DNA from: Pseudomonadales bacterium
GTDB lineage: Bacteria > Pseudomonadota > Gammaproteobacteria > Pseudomonadales > Azotimanducaceae
Assembly: GCA_007131295.1 (NCBI GenBank)
Contig: SLQW01000094.1
Coordinates: forward strand, 1 to 60,154
Direction: 5' to 3'
DNA: 60,154 nt
Position numbers and translations under genes: made by a program. The first letter of the stretch is position 1. Each line of letters opens with the position of its first letter. Positions 32,818-41,924 of the stretch are shown piece by piece. The notes beneath the pieces are model-generated. The model saw nothing but the letters and a program-made list of their open reading frames with translations, did not search any database and had not been told where the DNA came from.

Positions 32818-34599
32818 TCATCCGATTCTCACCCGAACGACCTCAGCCAGCGAAGTCACGCCCTGGCGCGCCAGATCGAGCGCGTTGGCAGTAAGTGGAA
32901 CCATGCCGTCGGACTCTGCGAGGGCGGCAAGCTCCACTGCACTTACCCCATCCGCGATGCGCGCACGCAAGTCCGACGTCGTGACCATCAACTCGTAGAC
33001 CGCATGTCGACCCAGATATCCGGTGTCATGACAGTGGTGGCATCCCGCTCCTCGCATGAACCCTCCCTCGCCGGCAGCCCCAACGAGCGCTGCCAGCTCG
33101 GGGTCGATCACCTCCTCGGTGACGCAATGAGGACAATTGCGCCTGACCAATCGCTGCGCCAGCACTCCAAGCAGGCTCGAGCTGACGAGATAGGGCTCGA
33201 TCCCGATTTCGACGAGACGCGTCACCGCTGTCGCGGCGTCGTTGGTATGCAGCGTCGAGAGCACCAGATGTCCCGTAAGCGAGGCCTCGACGGCGATCTT
33301 GGCGGTCTCCTGATCCCGGATTTCTCCGACCATGACTACGTCCGGATCGTGCCGGAGGATGTGCCGAAGCGCCTTCGGGAAGGTCAGCCCCGCGGTATCG
33401 TTGACCTGAATCTGATTCACTTCGGGCAGCCGGTACTCCACAGGGTTCTCGACCGTGATGATGTTGAGGTGACGCGGGCGTAGCGCCTGCAGCGCAGCAT
33501 ACAAAGTCGTCGACTTGCCGCAGCCGGTGGGCCCGGTGACCAGCAACAACCCTGTGGTATGAGTCAGCAGGTCTGAGAACCGTGCCGCGTCGGCAGCCGT
33601 GAAACCAAGCTCACCAAGGTCTCGAAGCCCTTCGCTGGCATCGAGGATCCGCACGACCACGCTCTCTCCCTGAACCATGGGGATAGAGGAGATACGCAGA
33701 TCGACATCGTGGTCATTACAGAGCAACCTCGCGCGACCGTCCTGCGGCAAGCGGTGTTCGGCCACGTTCATGCCACCGATGGTCTTCAGCCGCGATACCA
33801 CCGCAGGCAACAAGGTCTTGTCCAACTGCCGCAGCGTGATCAATTGTCCGTCGATCCGGAACAGGACTTCGATCCCATCTTCGAGCGGGCGGACATGAAT
33901 ATCCGAGGCCCGCTGGCGTATAGCGTCCGTAATCAGATTCTGCACCAGGCGTACAACCGGGCCACGGTGCGCCAGCGCAGCAAGATCCGTTTCGTTGCCG
34001 GGGCGCTGCAGAGCTCTGATGCTCTGCTGGATTTCGGCGAGCGCCGTTGCATCCTCACCCGGGCCATATGCGGCGGTGATGGCTCGCTGAAGACCCTCAG
34101 AACGCGCCATGACGAGCTCCACGACCCGATCCGTCGTGAAGCTCAACATGCGCTCCAATTCGACGTCACTGGGGTCGACGGCGGCAACCACCAAGGCGTG
34201 CCCATCGAAGCAGAGAGGCAGAACATCGTGCGCCCTGGCCCAGGACGCATTCAGGACTGCAACGGCCGCGGGATCGCATTCGAAGTGCTCGACGTCCACA
34301 AGCGGAACGGCCATGGCCGCAGCACGCGCTGCATCCACCGCGTCCTGGTCGACCTTTCCCAAGCGCAGCAACACACCCTCGAGCGACTCACCAGCGCGCT
34401 GCAGGGCTTCACTCCGCGCTATGTCACCGTGGTCGAGCACCCCGCGCTCGACCAGCCAGCTGACGGGGGATCGCGGAACCTCGAGGCGACACCGGCGCAG
34501 CGATTCCCTCAGCCTTTCGGCATCACGGATGGGCAAAAATGCTCCATCACGCTGCATATTGCCCGGGATGGCGCTTTCGAAGACTGCTTGTCCCGCCAT
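32818..34599 (-). CDS. GspE/PilB-type secretion or pilus assembly ATPase
   Basis: A 593-residue hexameric ATPase of type II secretion/type IV pilus systems. Seen: an N-terminal MshEN-like domain (LRLGKVDQDAVDAARAAAM), RASDIHVRPLEDGIEVLFRIDG, Walker A GPTGCGKSTT, the Asp box ITVENPVEYR, Walker B DPDVVMVGEIRDQETA, His box TGHLVLSTLHTNDA, and a zinc site CPHC...CHHC. The start at 34599 has GGAG upstream. No other secretion or pilus gene lies in the window, so its partners are elsewhere. Confidence 0.92.
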   Translation of the reverse strand: MAGQAVFESAIPGNMQRDGAFLPIRDAERLRESLRRCRLEVPRSPVSWLVERGVLDHGDIARSEALQRAGESLEGVLLRLGKVDQDAVDAARAAAMAVPLVDVEHFECDPAAVAVLNASWARAHDVLPLCFDGHALVVAAVDPSDVELERMLSFTTDRVVELVMARSEGLQRAITAAYGPGEDATALAEIQQSIRALQRPGNETDLAALAHRGPVVRLVQNLITDAIRQRASDIHVRPLEDGIEVLFRIDGQLITLRQLDKTLLPAVVSRLKTIGGMNVAEHRLPQDGRARLLCNDHDVDLRISSIPMVQGESVVVRILDASEGLRDLGELGFTAADAARFSDLLTHTTGLLLVTGPTGCGKSTTLYAALQALRPRHLNIITVENPVEYRLPEVNQIQVNDTAGLTFPKALRHILRHDPDVVMVGEIRDQETAKIAVEASLTGHLVLSTLHTNDAATAVTRLVEIGIEPYLVSSSLLGVLAQRLVRRNCPHCVTEEVIDPELAALVGAAGEGGFMRGAGCHHCHDTGYLGRHAVYELMVTTSDLRARIADGVSAVELAALAESDGMVPLTANALDLARQGVTSLAEVVRVRIG

Positions 34600-34943
34600 A
34601 CTTCGACGACTCCAGATTGCACTCGATACACACCATGTGTGCAGGTTCCAAGCCAAGGAATCACTGTTCGGCGGCCAACCCGCACAGGATCACGGCCCCG
34701 CGCTGCCCATGCCGCAAAAGGCACGGCAGCGGCGGGTTCCGCGTGGTTCGCCCTGCGAGTGCGCAGTTGCATCGCCCTCACGATCGGACTGCGCATCACC
34801 CACACAGTAGCCGGCACGAGGCTGTCTTCAGGGTCCAAAAGTGACGCGCTGCGTCCGTTCCTGACGCTCAAGGGCCGGGCGTCTGCGATATCATGCGAGA
34901 CTGTTCGAGGCACGACAGAGAGCGCTCGAAGCGAGCTCGCGAC
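34600..34943. other. Divergent intergenic region, no gene supported
   Basis: A 344-base gap between the gspE-like gene and the spermidine-synthase-like gene. Frames on both strands are shadows without a plausible start or family. A hairpin (CGCTGCC...GGCAGCG with inner TGCC/GGCA, 34701-34731) is the only clear structure; promoters for both genes should lie here but no strong consensus is seen. Confidence 0.6.
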
Positions 34944-35939
34944 ATGAATTCCCAAGGCCATTTGCGCAGGCGCGTGCAGTGCATCCGACCAAGTCCGCGG
35001 CGCGGATACCGTTTGGCCTGTGCTGTGCTGCTCGGCTCCCTGCTTGCTCTGACCGCAAGCGGACCACTGACGGCTACCGCACAGGTCGTGCATGAGGAAC
35101 GCTCGCTCTACCGGAACATTCTCGTTCGCGATCAAGGGAGTGTGCGCTGTCTGCTGTTCAGTGAGCGGCGCGCGAGCTCACGCCAGACCTGTATGGATCT
35201 CTCGGATCCGGATCAACTTGTCTTCAGCTACGTGCGCATGATGTTCGCGGGACTGCTGCTAACGCCTGAGCCGGAGCGCATCCTGCTGATCGGCCTCGGC
35301 GGCGGAACCATGCCGCGCGTGTTCGCCACGCTGTTTCCCGACGCCCATCAGGACCTGGTCGAAATCGATCCGGCAGTGGTTCGAGTCGCTGAGCAATTCT
35401 TCGACTTTCAGCCGAGTGCAAACATGCACGTGCACGTGCGCGACGCCAGGGTCTTCGTCAAGCGCGCGCTTTTGGCCGACGAAAAGTGGGACCTGATCCT
35501 GCTTGATGCCTTCGAGGCCGACTACATCCCCGAGCACCTGATGACCCGAGAGTTCTTCGAGGAACTGCAAGGCATCCTCGCCGAGGGTGGCGTTGTGGTA
35601 GCGAATACGTTCGCGACCAGTCGCCTCTACCATCACGAATCAGCGACCTATCGGGCAGTGTTTCCCACAGTGGCCACACTTCGACTCGAAGGCAGCTACA
35701 ACCGCATTCTTCTTGCAGCCAGTCAGTCATGGCCGGATCATGCGACCCTGGCACAGCGCGCCGCCGAGCTGGCGCCGAGGCTTCTGCGCTACGGCGTCCT
35801 GATCGAAAGCTACCCCGATGCGCTGCGCACTCAATGGAGCTACGAGGAGGACGCCAGGGTGCTCACAGATCGCTATGCGCCCGCAAATCTGCTTCAAGGA
35901 CGCTCTCGCTCTCGCCTCGGCCGGCCTCAGAGCGAATAA
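34944..35939 (+). CDS. Spermidine-synthase-like (SAM-dependent) protein with export signal
   Basis: A 331-residue protein. Residues ~20-48 look like a signal peptide or anchor (RRGYRLACAVLLGSLLALTASGPLTATAQ). The rest is a spermidine-synthase-like Rossmann domain: ERILLIGLGGGTMPRVFATLFPDAHQDLVEIDPAVVRVAEQFF, WDLILLDAFEADYIPEHLMTREFF. The GGG and ExD positions for a SAM-type cofactor are kept. An exported enzyme with a cytosolic cofactor fold is odd; it may be tethered with the catalytic domain inside, or act as a partner of the membrane half at 31947. Confidence 0.82.
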   Translation: MNSQGHLRRRVQCIRPSPRRGYRLACAVLLGSLLALTASGPLTATAQVVHEERSLYRNILVRDQGSVRCLLFSERRASSRQTCMDLSDPDQLVFSYVRMMFAGLLLTPEPERILLIGLGGGTMPRVFATLFPDAHQDLVEIDPAVVRVAEQFFDFQPSANMHVHVRDARVFVKRALLADEKWDLILLDAFEADYIPEHLMTREFFEELQGILAEGGVVVANTFATSRLYHHESATYRAVFPTVATLRLEGSYNRILLAASQSWPDHATLAQRAAELAPRLLRYGVLIESYPDALRTQWSYEEDARVLTDRYAPANLLQGRSRSRLGRPQSE

Positions 35940-36132
35940 CGCAGACGCGCCCTATGAGCTGACGCGTCCCCAAACCGCAGACTGTCCCCCTTGCTCTCAC
36001 CCGTCGACGGTCGCGCCCCTGGCACCGTAAGCTGCACGCTCGCTGCGACCACCGGGTTTGGTCGAGCTCCGGTGCCGCGCTGCGTCAGGGCGACGCTCTT
36101 TGCAAACCACACTTCACCCGGGGGGAATCAGC

Positions 36133-36921
36133 ATGAATCGGGTAGACGGTAAAGTCGCGCTGGTGACTGGAGCGGGGGGCGGTATCGGTCTGGCCACGAC
36201 CCGACTGCTCCTCGAGGCCGGTGGCCGTGTCCTTGCCAGCGATAAGGATGCCGTTGCCGGTGGCGCCCTGCGCGCGGCCATCGGGGCAGAAGATGCGCTC
36301 GATTTCATCGAGCACGACGTGACCTCGGAAGCGGCGTGGAAGAACACGATCGCTCGCTGCCTCGAGCGTTTCGGTCGCATCGACATCCTCGTCAACAATG
36401 CCGGCATCGCGCTGCGCGAGCGCCTCGATGAAATGGACTTCGCCACCTGGCGCAAAGTCATGGACGTCAATCTTGACGGGGTATTCCTCGGCGTCCGAGC
36501 AGCCGTGGCGGCAATGCGCGCCAATGGCGATACCGGCGGCACTATCGTCAATGTGTCGTCGATCATGGGTCTCGTGGGCGGCGCAGGACCTGCCTACAAC
36601 GCTTCCAAGGGCGGGGTCCGGCTGCTCACCAAGTCAGTTGCCGCCTGGTGCGCCCGGGACGGACTGCCGATACGGGTCAATTCCGTGCACCCCGGCTACA
36701 TCCGCACCAGTCTCATCGAGAACGCCTTCGCGCAGGTCGATCCAGCCCGCGACGGCTACACGCCCGAGGAAATCCGCGAAAGCATTCGCGCCCTGCACCC
36801 CATGGGGCGCTTCGGCGAGCCGGAGGAAGTGGCACGCGCGATTCTTTTCCTGGCCTCTGAGGATTCGAGCTTCATGACCGGATCCGAACTCGTCATCGAC
36901 GGCGGCTACACCGCGATATGA
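36133..36921 (+). CDS. SDR family oxidoreductase
   Basis: A 262-residue classical short-chain dehydrogenase: VTGAGGGIGLATTRLL, VLASDKDA (Asp favouring NAD), NNAGIA, and SSIMGLVGGAGPAYNASKGGV with the Ser-Tyr-Lys active site. The C-terminus FMTGSELVIDGGYTA is typical. Substrate unknown. GGGGGAA precedes the ATG, and its stop overlaps the gamma-glutamyltransferase start by four bases (ATGA), suggesting a joint pathway. Confidence 0.9.
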   Translation: MNRVDGKVALVTGAGGGIGLATTRLLLEAGGRVLASDKDAVAGGALRAAIGAEDALDFIEHDVTSEAAWKNTIARCLERFGRIDILVNNAGIALRERLDEMDFATWRKVMDVNLDGVFLGVRAAVAAMRANGDTGGTIVNVSSIMGLVGGAGPAYNASKGGVRLLTKSVAAWCARDGLPIRVNSVHPGYIRTSLIENAFAQVDPARDGYTPEEIRESIRALHPMGRFGEPEEVARAILFLASEDSSFMTGSELVIDGGYTAI

Positions 36922-38504
36922 GCATCGATCCGCGCCAGCCCTATGCGTCTGCGCGAAGCCCCGTCATCGGCCGCAACGCGGTCGCCACATCACAGCCGCT
37001 CGCCGTGCAGTCCGGAATCCGGGCTTTGCGCGCCGGCGGTAATGCCGTTGATGCTGCTCTTGCCACAGCGATCACGCTCGCCGTGGTCGAGCCGAATAAC
37101 AACGGACTCGGCAGCGACGCATTTGCACAGGTCTGGGATGGCCATACCCTTCATGGCATCAACGGCTCCGGCCGGTCGCCGGCCGCCTGGACGCCGGAGC
37201 GCTTCGCGGGCCGCAGCGCCATGCCAGGCAAGGGTGGCGACGCGGTCACCGTCCCCGGTGCCGTATCGGTGTGGCGGGCGCTCTCCGAGCGCTTTGGCCG
37301 CCTACCTTTCGCGGTCCTGTTCGAAGACGCTATCCGCTATGCACGCGAAGGTTTTCACGTCGGTCCGAAAACGGCCTACTACTGGGCGTTGGTACCGCGG
37401 ACCTACCGCGAGTTCCCGGACTTCGTCAGCCACTTCTGCCCGCATGGGCGCGCACCCGCTGCCGGGGAGCGCTTCGTGCCGACCGGCTTGGCCACGACCC
37501 TGGAGGCCATCGCCTCCGATCGCGGTGAATCGTATTACCGAGGTGAGCTCGCAGAACGCATCGCGGCTGCAGTCCATGCCCACGGCGGCGCGCTGACCGC
37601 GGACGATCTGGCTGCTCACGAACCACTCTGGGTCGACCCGCTGGGTGTCGACTTCGCTGGTGCCCGCCTCTGGGAGCTGCCGCCGAACGGTCAGGGGCTT
37701 GGTGCGCTCATTGCAGCAGGGATTCTCGAACGTTTGGACAGCTCGAGCTGCGTCCTCGACAGCGCCGACGCCGTGCACCTGCAGGTGGAAGCGAGCCGGA
37801 TCGGCATCCGCGAAGCCTTCGCGCACGTGGCTGATCCCGATTACCTGAAAAGCGACCCGGGGGAACTGTTGGCACCGGAGCGCCTCGACCGCCTCGCTGC
37901 CGGGATCCGTCGCGACGCCGCTGACCCGCGACCGCTGCAGATGCCTACGTCACCCGACACGGTCTACCTTTGCTGCGCCGACAGCGATGGCATGGCGGTG
38001 TCCTACATCCAGTCCAACTACCGGGGCTTCGGATCCGGCGTTCTGGTTCCCGGCACGGGGATCGCCCTGCAGAACCGGGGTGAGGGGTTCTCCCTCGAGC
38101 CGCGCCACCCCAATCGCGTCGGGCCGCGCAAGCGTCCCTTCCACACCATCATTCCGGGCTTCGCCACCCGGGGCGAACAGGCCCTGTTGGCCTTCGGGGT
38201 GATGGGCGGCCACATGCAGCATCAGGGTCACCTGCAGATGCTCGAACGCATCGTGCTGCGCGGTCAGAATCCGCAGGCCGCCTCCGATGCGCCCCGCTGG
38301 CACGTGCGCGAGAATGGCATCCTGGCGCTGGAATCAGGCTTCGACCCGGCAGTGGCAACAGAGCTGGCGCAGCGTGGCCACGTAGTCGAGTGGGAGCCGA
38401 TGGAACACGTCTTCGGTGGTGCGCAGATCATCCAGCGCCTCGACGACGTTGCCTGGTGCGCCGGCTCCGACCATCGCAAGGAAGGTCACGCCGCCACCTT
38501 CTGA
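36918..38504 (+). CDS. Gamma-glutamyltransferase family protein
   Basis: A 528-residue Ntn-hydrolase precursor. Seen: SGIRALRAGGNAVDAALATAITLAVVEPNNNGLGSDAFAQVW, the propeptide cleavage point SPDTVYLCCADSDGMAVSYIQSNY with catalytic Thr348, and PRKRPFHTIIPGF. Unlike GGT of E. coli it has no signal peptide, so it is probably cytosolic like the YwrD-type branch. It should cleave a gamma-glutamyl or related amide bond; the true substrate is unknown. Coupled to the SDR gene upstream. Confidence 0.9.
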   Translation: MSIDPRQPYASARSPVIGRNAVATSQPLAVQSGIRALRAGGNAVDAALATAITLAVVEPNNNGLGSDAFAQVWDGHTLHGINGSGRSPAAWTPERFAGRSAMPGKGGDAVTVPGAVSVWRALSERFGRLPFAVLFEDAIRYAREGFHVGPKTAYYWALVPRTYREFPDFVSHFCPHGRAPAAGERFVPTGLATTLEAIASDRGESYYRGELAERIAAAVHAHGGALTADDLAAHEPLWVDPLGVDFAGARLWELPPNGQGLGALIAAGILERLDSSSCVLDSADAVHLQVEASRIGIREAFAHVADPDYLKSDPGELLAPERLDRLAAGIRRDAADPRPLQMPTSPDTVYLCCADSDGMAVSYIQSNYRGFGSGVLVPGTGIALQNRGEGFSLEPRHPNRVGPRKRPFHTIIPGFATRGEQALLAFGVMGGHMQHQGHLQMLERIVLRGQNPQAASDAPRWHVRENGILALESGFDPAVATELAQRGHVVEWEPMEHVFGGAQIIQRLDDVAWCAGSDHRKEGHAATF

Positions 38505-38535
38505 AACGGTCAGCGGGACGCGGCGCGTAGCCCTT

Positions 38536-38946
38536 TCAAGCGGAGCGCTCCTCGCTGCGCTCTTCGAGGCGCAGGGCCGCGGAGTTCATGCAGTAGCGCA
38601 AGCCGGTCGGTTCCGGACCGTCCGGAAACACGTGACCGAGGTGGGCGTCGCAGCGGGCGCAGATGACCTCGGTCCGACGCATGAACAGCGAACGGTCTTC
38701 CTTCTCGGCGACAGCATCGGCACTCACCGGTGCCCAAAAGCTCGGCCAGCCCGTTCCCGAATCGTACTTCGTGGCGGAATCGAACAGCGGAGTGTCACAG
38801 CAGACGCAGTGATACGTCCCAGGCGTCTTCGTGTCCCAGTAGCGCCCGGTGAATGCACGTTCGGTGCCGCCACAGCGGGCGACCTCGTAGGCTTCCGGCG
38901 TCAGCTCGGATTGCCACTCGCTATCACTCTTTTCGACCTTACTCAT
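38536..38946 (-). CDS. msrB: Peptide-methionine (R)-S-oxide reductase
   Basis: A 136-residue MsrB that reduces methionine-R-sulfoxide in proteins. The zinc ligands are Cys47/Cys50 and Cys96/Cys99, the substrate region is [21 protein letters not shown] is intact and the catalytic Cys119 lies in [11 protein letters not shown]. No export signal, so cytosolic. Length is normal for a stand-alone MsrB. Convergent with the gamma-glutamyltransferase gene. Confidence 0.95.
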   Translation of the reverse strand: MSKVEKSDSEWQSELTPEAYEVARCGGTERAFTGRYWDTKTPGTYHCVCCDTPLFDSATKYDSGTGWPSFWAPVSADAVAEKEDRSLFMRRTEVICARCDAHLGHVFPDGPEPTGLRYCMNSAALRLEERSEERSA

Positions 38947-39052
38947 GTTCGGGTCTCCTGCTATGCTTTCTGATCACGCTGATTCCGGGGAGCCGAAATT
39001 CTAGCACCGTCGCGCGACGGTCTCGACGCGGTGCCCCTTTCGGGACCACCCC

Positions 39053-40267
39053 ATGCGCGAAATCCTCAAATCCCACAAGCTGGATTCTGTCTGTTACGAA
39101 ATCCGCGGCCCCATCCTGCGTGAAGCACGCCGGCTCGAGGAAGAAGGTCATCGGATCCTCAAGTTCAACATCGGTAATCCGGCACCCTTCGGTTTCGAGG
39201 CGCCCGACGAGCTGATCCAGGACGTCATCCGCAACCTGCCGCAGTCCCAGGGCTATTGTGAGTCCAAGGGCCTGTTTTCCGCACGCAAGGCGGTCATGCA
39301 GTACACCCAGCAGATCGGTATCCGCGGCGTGGAGATCGAGGACATCTTCATTGGCAACGGCGTCAGCGAACTGATCGGCCTCGCCACCCAGGGGCTGCTG
39401 AACAACGGTGACGAGGTGCTCATCCCCGCACCCGACTACCCGCTCTGGACCGCTGCAGTCACCCTCGCCGGTGGCCGCCCGGTTCATTACCGTTGCGATG
39501 AGCAGGCTGACTGGTTTCCGGATCTGGCGCATATTCGAACGCTGATCACGCCACGCACGCGCGCCCTGGTGGTAATCAATCCCAACAATCCCACCGGTGC
39601 GGTGTATTCCCGCCAGGTACTCGAAGGCATCATCGAAATCGCCCGTGAGCACGACCTGGTTCTGTTCGCCGACGAGATCTACGACAAGATCCTTTATGAC
39701 GGCGCGACCCACATCCCGCTGGCATCCCTGTCCGAAGACCTGCTCACGCTGACCTTCGGCGGCTTGTCCAAGAACTATCGGGCCGCGGGCTTCCGCACCG
39801 GCTGGATGATCGTCTCCGGCGCCCGCCTGCGCGCCCGCGACTATGTTGAGGGTCTGGAAATCCTGGCCTCGATGCGTCTATGCGCGAACGTGCCGACCCA
39901 GTACGCCGTGCAGACCGCCCTCGGCGGCTACCAGAGCATTCAGGATCTCGTCTGCCCGGGTGGATCCCTGCACGATCAGCGCGATCTTGCCTGGTCGCTG
40001 CTGAACCAGATTCCTGGTGTGAGCTGCGTCAAGCCGCGGGGAGCGCTGTATCTGTTTCCGCGGCTCGATCCGGCCGTGTATGCGATCCGTGACGACGAGC
40101 AGTTCGTGCTCGACCTGCTTCTCCAGGAGAAAATCCTCATGGTGCAGGGCACCGGCTTCAACTGGCCGGAACCCGATCATTTCCGCATGGTGTTCCTGCC
40201 CCGTTCTGATGACCTCCGGCACGCGATCACGCGTCTCGGCCATTTCCTGGAACACTATCAACAGTAG
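39053..40267 (+). CDS. alaA: Alanine-synthesising aminotransferase (AlaA-like, PLP class I)
   Basis: A 404-residue aminotransferase of fold type I. Seen: KFNIGNPAPFGFEAPDE, YCESKGLFSARKAVMQY, VVINPNNPTGAVYS, LFADEIYDKILYDG, and the PLP lysine Lys240 in GGLSKNYRAAGFRTGWM. The sequence follows E. coli AlaA closely in the N-terminus, which makes alanine from pyruvate and glutamate. Cytosolic. No partner operon is evident. Confidence 0.92.
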   Translation: MREILKSHKLDSVCYEIRGPILREARRLEEEGHRILKFNIGNPAPFGFEAPDELIQDVIRNLPQSQGYCESKGLFSARKAVMQYTQQIGIRGVEIEDIFIGNGVSELIGLATQGLLNNGDEVLIPAPDYPLWTAAVTLAGGRPVHYRCDEQADWFPDLAHIRTLITPRTRALVVINPNNPTGAVYSRQVLEGIIEIAREHDLVLFADEIYDKILYDGATHIPLASLSEDLLTLTFGGLSKNYRAAGFRTGWMIVSGARLRARDYVEGLEILASMRLCANVPTQYAVQTALGGYQSIQDLVCPGGSLHDQRDLAWSLLNQIPGVSCVKPRGALYLFPRLDPAVYAIRDDEQFVLDLLLQEKILMVQGTGFNWPEPDHFRMVFLPRSDDLRHAITRLGHFLEHYQQ

Positions 40268-40302
40268 CGACCGGCGGCCGGGGCAACGTAGCGGAGCCAT
40301 TC

Positions 40303-40803
40303 GTGTCCGACATCCATATCGACGACTTCTGCAAGGACATCGCGCTGATTCTCAATCAGCTCTATCTGACGTTCCCGCGCAAATCCTCGCTGTTCGTCGA
40401 GGACATCTCCGGACCTGACGAGCCGGACGAGTACGGTCTTCATTCACTTCGCCACATGGCCTGCCTTGGCGCGATGCTCTGGCTCGCGGAGGAAGGCTAC
40501 ATCCGCTATGAAGACACGATCCGGCAGGAAGCTGTCGATCAGGCAGTACTCGGTGGGCGCATGTTCAGTCTGCTCTCTGCGGTCGCAGATCGCGTCACGG
40601 CATCCGAGACCGACGACTTCGGCAGCGGTGTTCCTACCCGGATGCGCCAGCGCGTGCGCGAGGGCTTCGGCAACGAGGTTCCGCATGCGGTGTTGCTCGA
40701 ACAACGGACCCACATCAACCGCCTGCGGCTTGCGCTGAAGAGTCATTCCAGCGACCGGATCCGCGCCGTAATGCTCGATATACTCGAGCAGGCAAGAGGC
40801 TGA
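40303..40803 (+). CDS. Conserved hypothetical protein
   Basis: A 166-residue, mainly helical, soluble protein without a family I recognise (FCKDIALILNQLYLTFPRKSSLFVEDISG; LHSLRHMACLGAMLWLAEEGYIRYEDTIRQEAVDQAVLG). The GTG start has GGAG upstream. The middle resembles a winged-helix element, but this is only an impression. Its stop overlaps the next gene's ATG by one base (TGATG), so the two are coupled. Confidence 0.75.
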   Translation: MSDIHIDDFCKDIALILNQLYLTFPRKSSLFVEDISGPDEPDEYGLHSLRHMACLGAMLWLAEEGYIRYEDTIRQEAVDQAVLGGRMFSLLSAVADRVTASETDDFGSGVPTRMRQRVREGFGNEVPHAVLLEQRTHINRLRLALKSHSSDRIRAVMLDILEQARG

Positions 40804-41924
40804 TGTTCCGTCTCGGCTTGGTGATCAACCCCTTGGCGGGCCTGGGCGGGCCCGCGGCGCTCAAAGGCAGCGACGGCGCGGACGTGGTCCGGGAGGCGCA
40901 GCGGCGCGGCGCGCAAGCCCGCGCCGGCGACCGCACCCGCCGCTGTCTCGCGGCGCTGGCCGAGCGGCAGCAGCAATTGCGCATCCTCACCTGGGGCGGC
41001 GCCATGGGTGCGGATGCCGCCCGAGCCGAGGGATTCGAACCGGAAATCCTCGGCAGTGCAGCGTCCACAGCCACCACCGCAGAAGACACCCGAGCGGCGG
41101 TACGCGCGCTGGCGGCGGCCGATGTCGATTTGCTGCTGTTCGCGGGCGGCGACGGTACGGCTCGTGACGTCTGCAGCGCCCTGGAAGGGCCACGGCCCGT
41201 GCTCGGCATTCCAGCAGGAGTGAAAATGCATTCCGGCGTCTACGCCGTCACCCCCGAGGCCGCGGCCAAAGTGATCTGCCAACTCCTCGACGGCGCGCTG
41301 GTGGCGCTCGATACCGGCGAAGTCAGGGACATCGACGAAAGCGAACTGCGCGCCGGACGCGTCAACAGCCGCTACTTTGGTGAACTGCAGATTCCCGCGG
41401 AGCCACGCTGGGTCCAGCACACGAAAATCGGCGGGCGCGAGTCCGAGCCCCTGGTACTCGAGGAGATCGCGGCAGAGATCGCCGAGCGCATCGCCGCGAC
41501 ATCCTCCGGCTCATATTGGGTCGTGGGTCCCGGCAGCACCACTGCTGCGGTCATGGAGCACCTCGGCCAGCCGAACACGCTGCTGGGCGTGGATCTGCTT
41601 CAGGGTGGAAGCTGCGTCGCCAGCGATCTCGATGCGCGCGAACTGATCGCGCGTACCGAGGGTGCAGAAGTCTGGATCCTCATCACGTTCATCGGCGGCC
41701 AGGGCCACCTTCTCGGCCGCGGCAATCAGCAGCTCAGTCCCGAGCTGCTGCGCCGGGCCGGACGCGACCGGCTGGTAGTCGTCGCTACCCGCAGCAAACT
41801 GGCCGAGCTCGAGGGGCGTCCTCTGCAGGTGGACAGTGGCGACGCCGAGCTCGACAGGGACCTGGCCGGTTACCTCCCGGTCATCACCGGCTACTCTGAC
41901 AGGGTGCTCTACCCGGTCGCTTGA
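40803..41924 (+). CDS. ATP-NAD kinase family protein
   Basis: A 373-residue protein with the NAD kinase/diacylglycerol kinase fold: GLVINPLAGLGGPAALKGSDG at the N-terminus, the nucleotide motif FAGGDGTARDV, and GIPAGVKMHSGVYAVTP. It belongs to the longer 'ATP-NAD kinase' group (AcoX-related), distinct from housekeeping NadK. It may phosphorylate NAD or another molecule. It follows the hypothetical gene with a one-base overlap and ends 16 bases inside the convergent FAD oxidoreductase. Confidence 0.87.
   Translation: MFRLGLVINPLAGLGGPAALKGSDGADVVREAQRRGAQARAGDRTRRCLAALAERQQQLRILTWGGAMGADAARAEGFEPEILGSAASTATTAEDTRAAVRALAAADVDLLLFAGGDGTARDVCSALEGPRPVLGIPAGVKMHSGVYAVTPEAAAKVICQLLDGALVALDTGEVRDIDESELRAGRVNSRYFGELQIPAEPRWVQHTKIGGRESEPLVLEEIAAEIAERIAATSSGSYWVVGPGSTTAAVMEHLGQPNTLLGVDLLQGGSCVASDLDARELIARTEGAEVWILITFIGGQGHLLGRGNQQLSPELLRRAGRDRLVVVATRSKLAELEGRPLQVDSGDAELDRDLAGYLPVITGYSDRVLYPVA

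Noticed and set aside
34509-35135. Minus-strand frame overlapping the start of the spermidine-synthase-like gene
   Set aside because: No ribosome site and no family; antisense to a gene with clear motifs.
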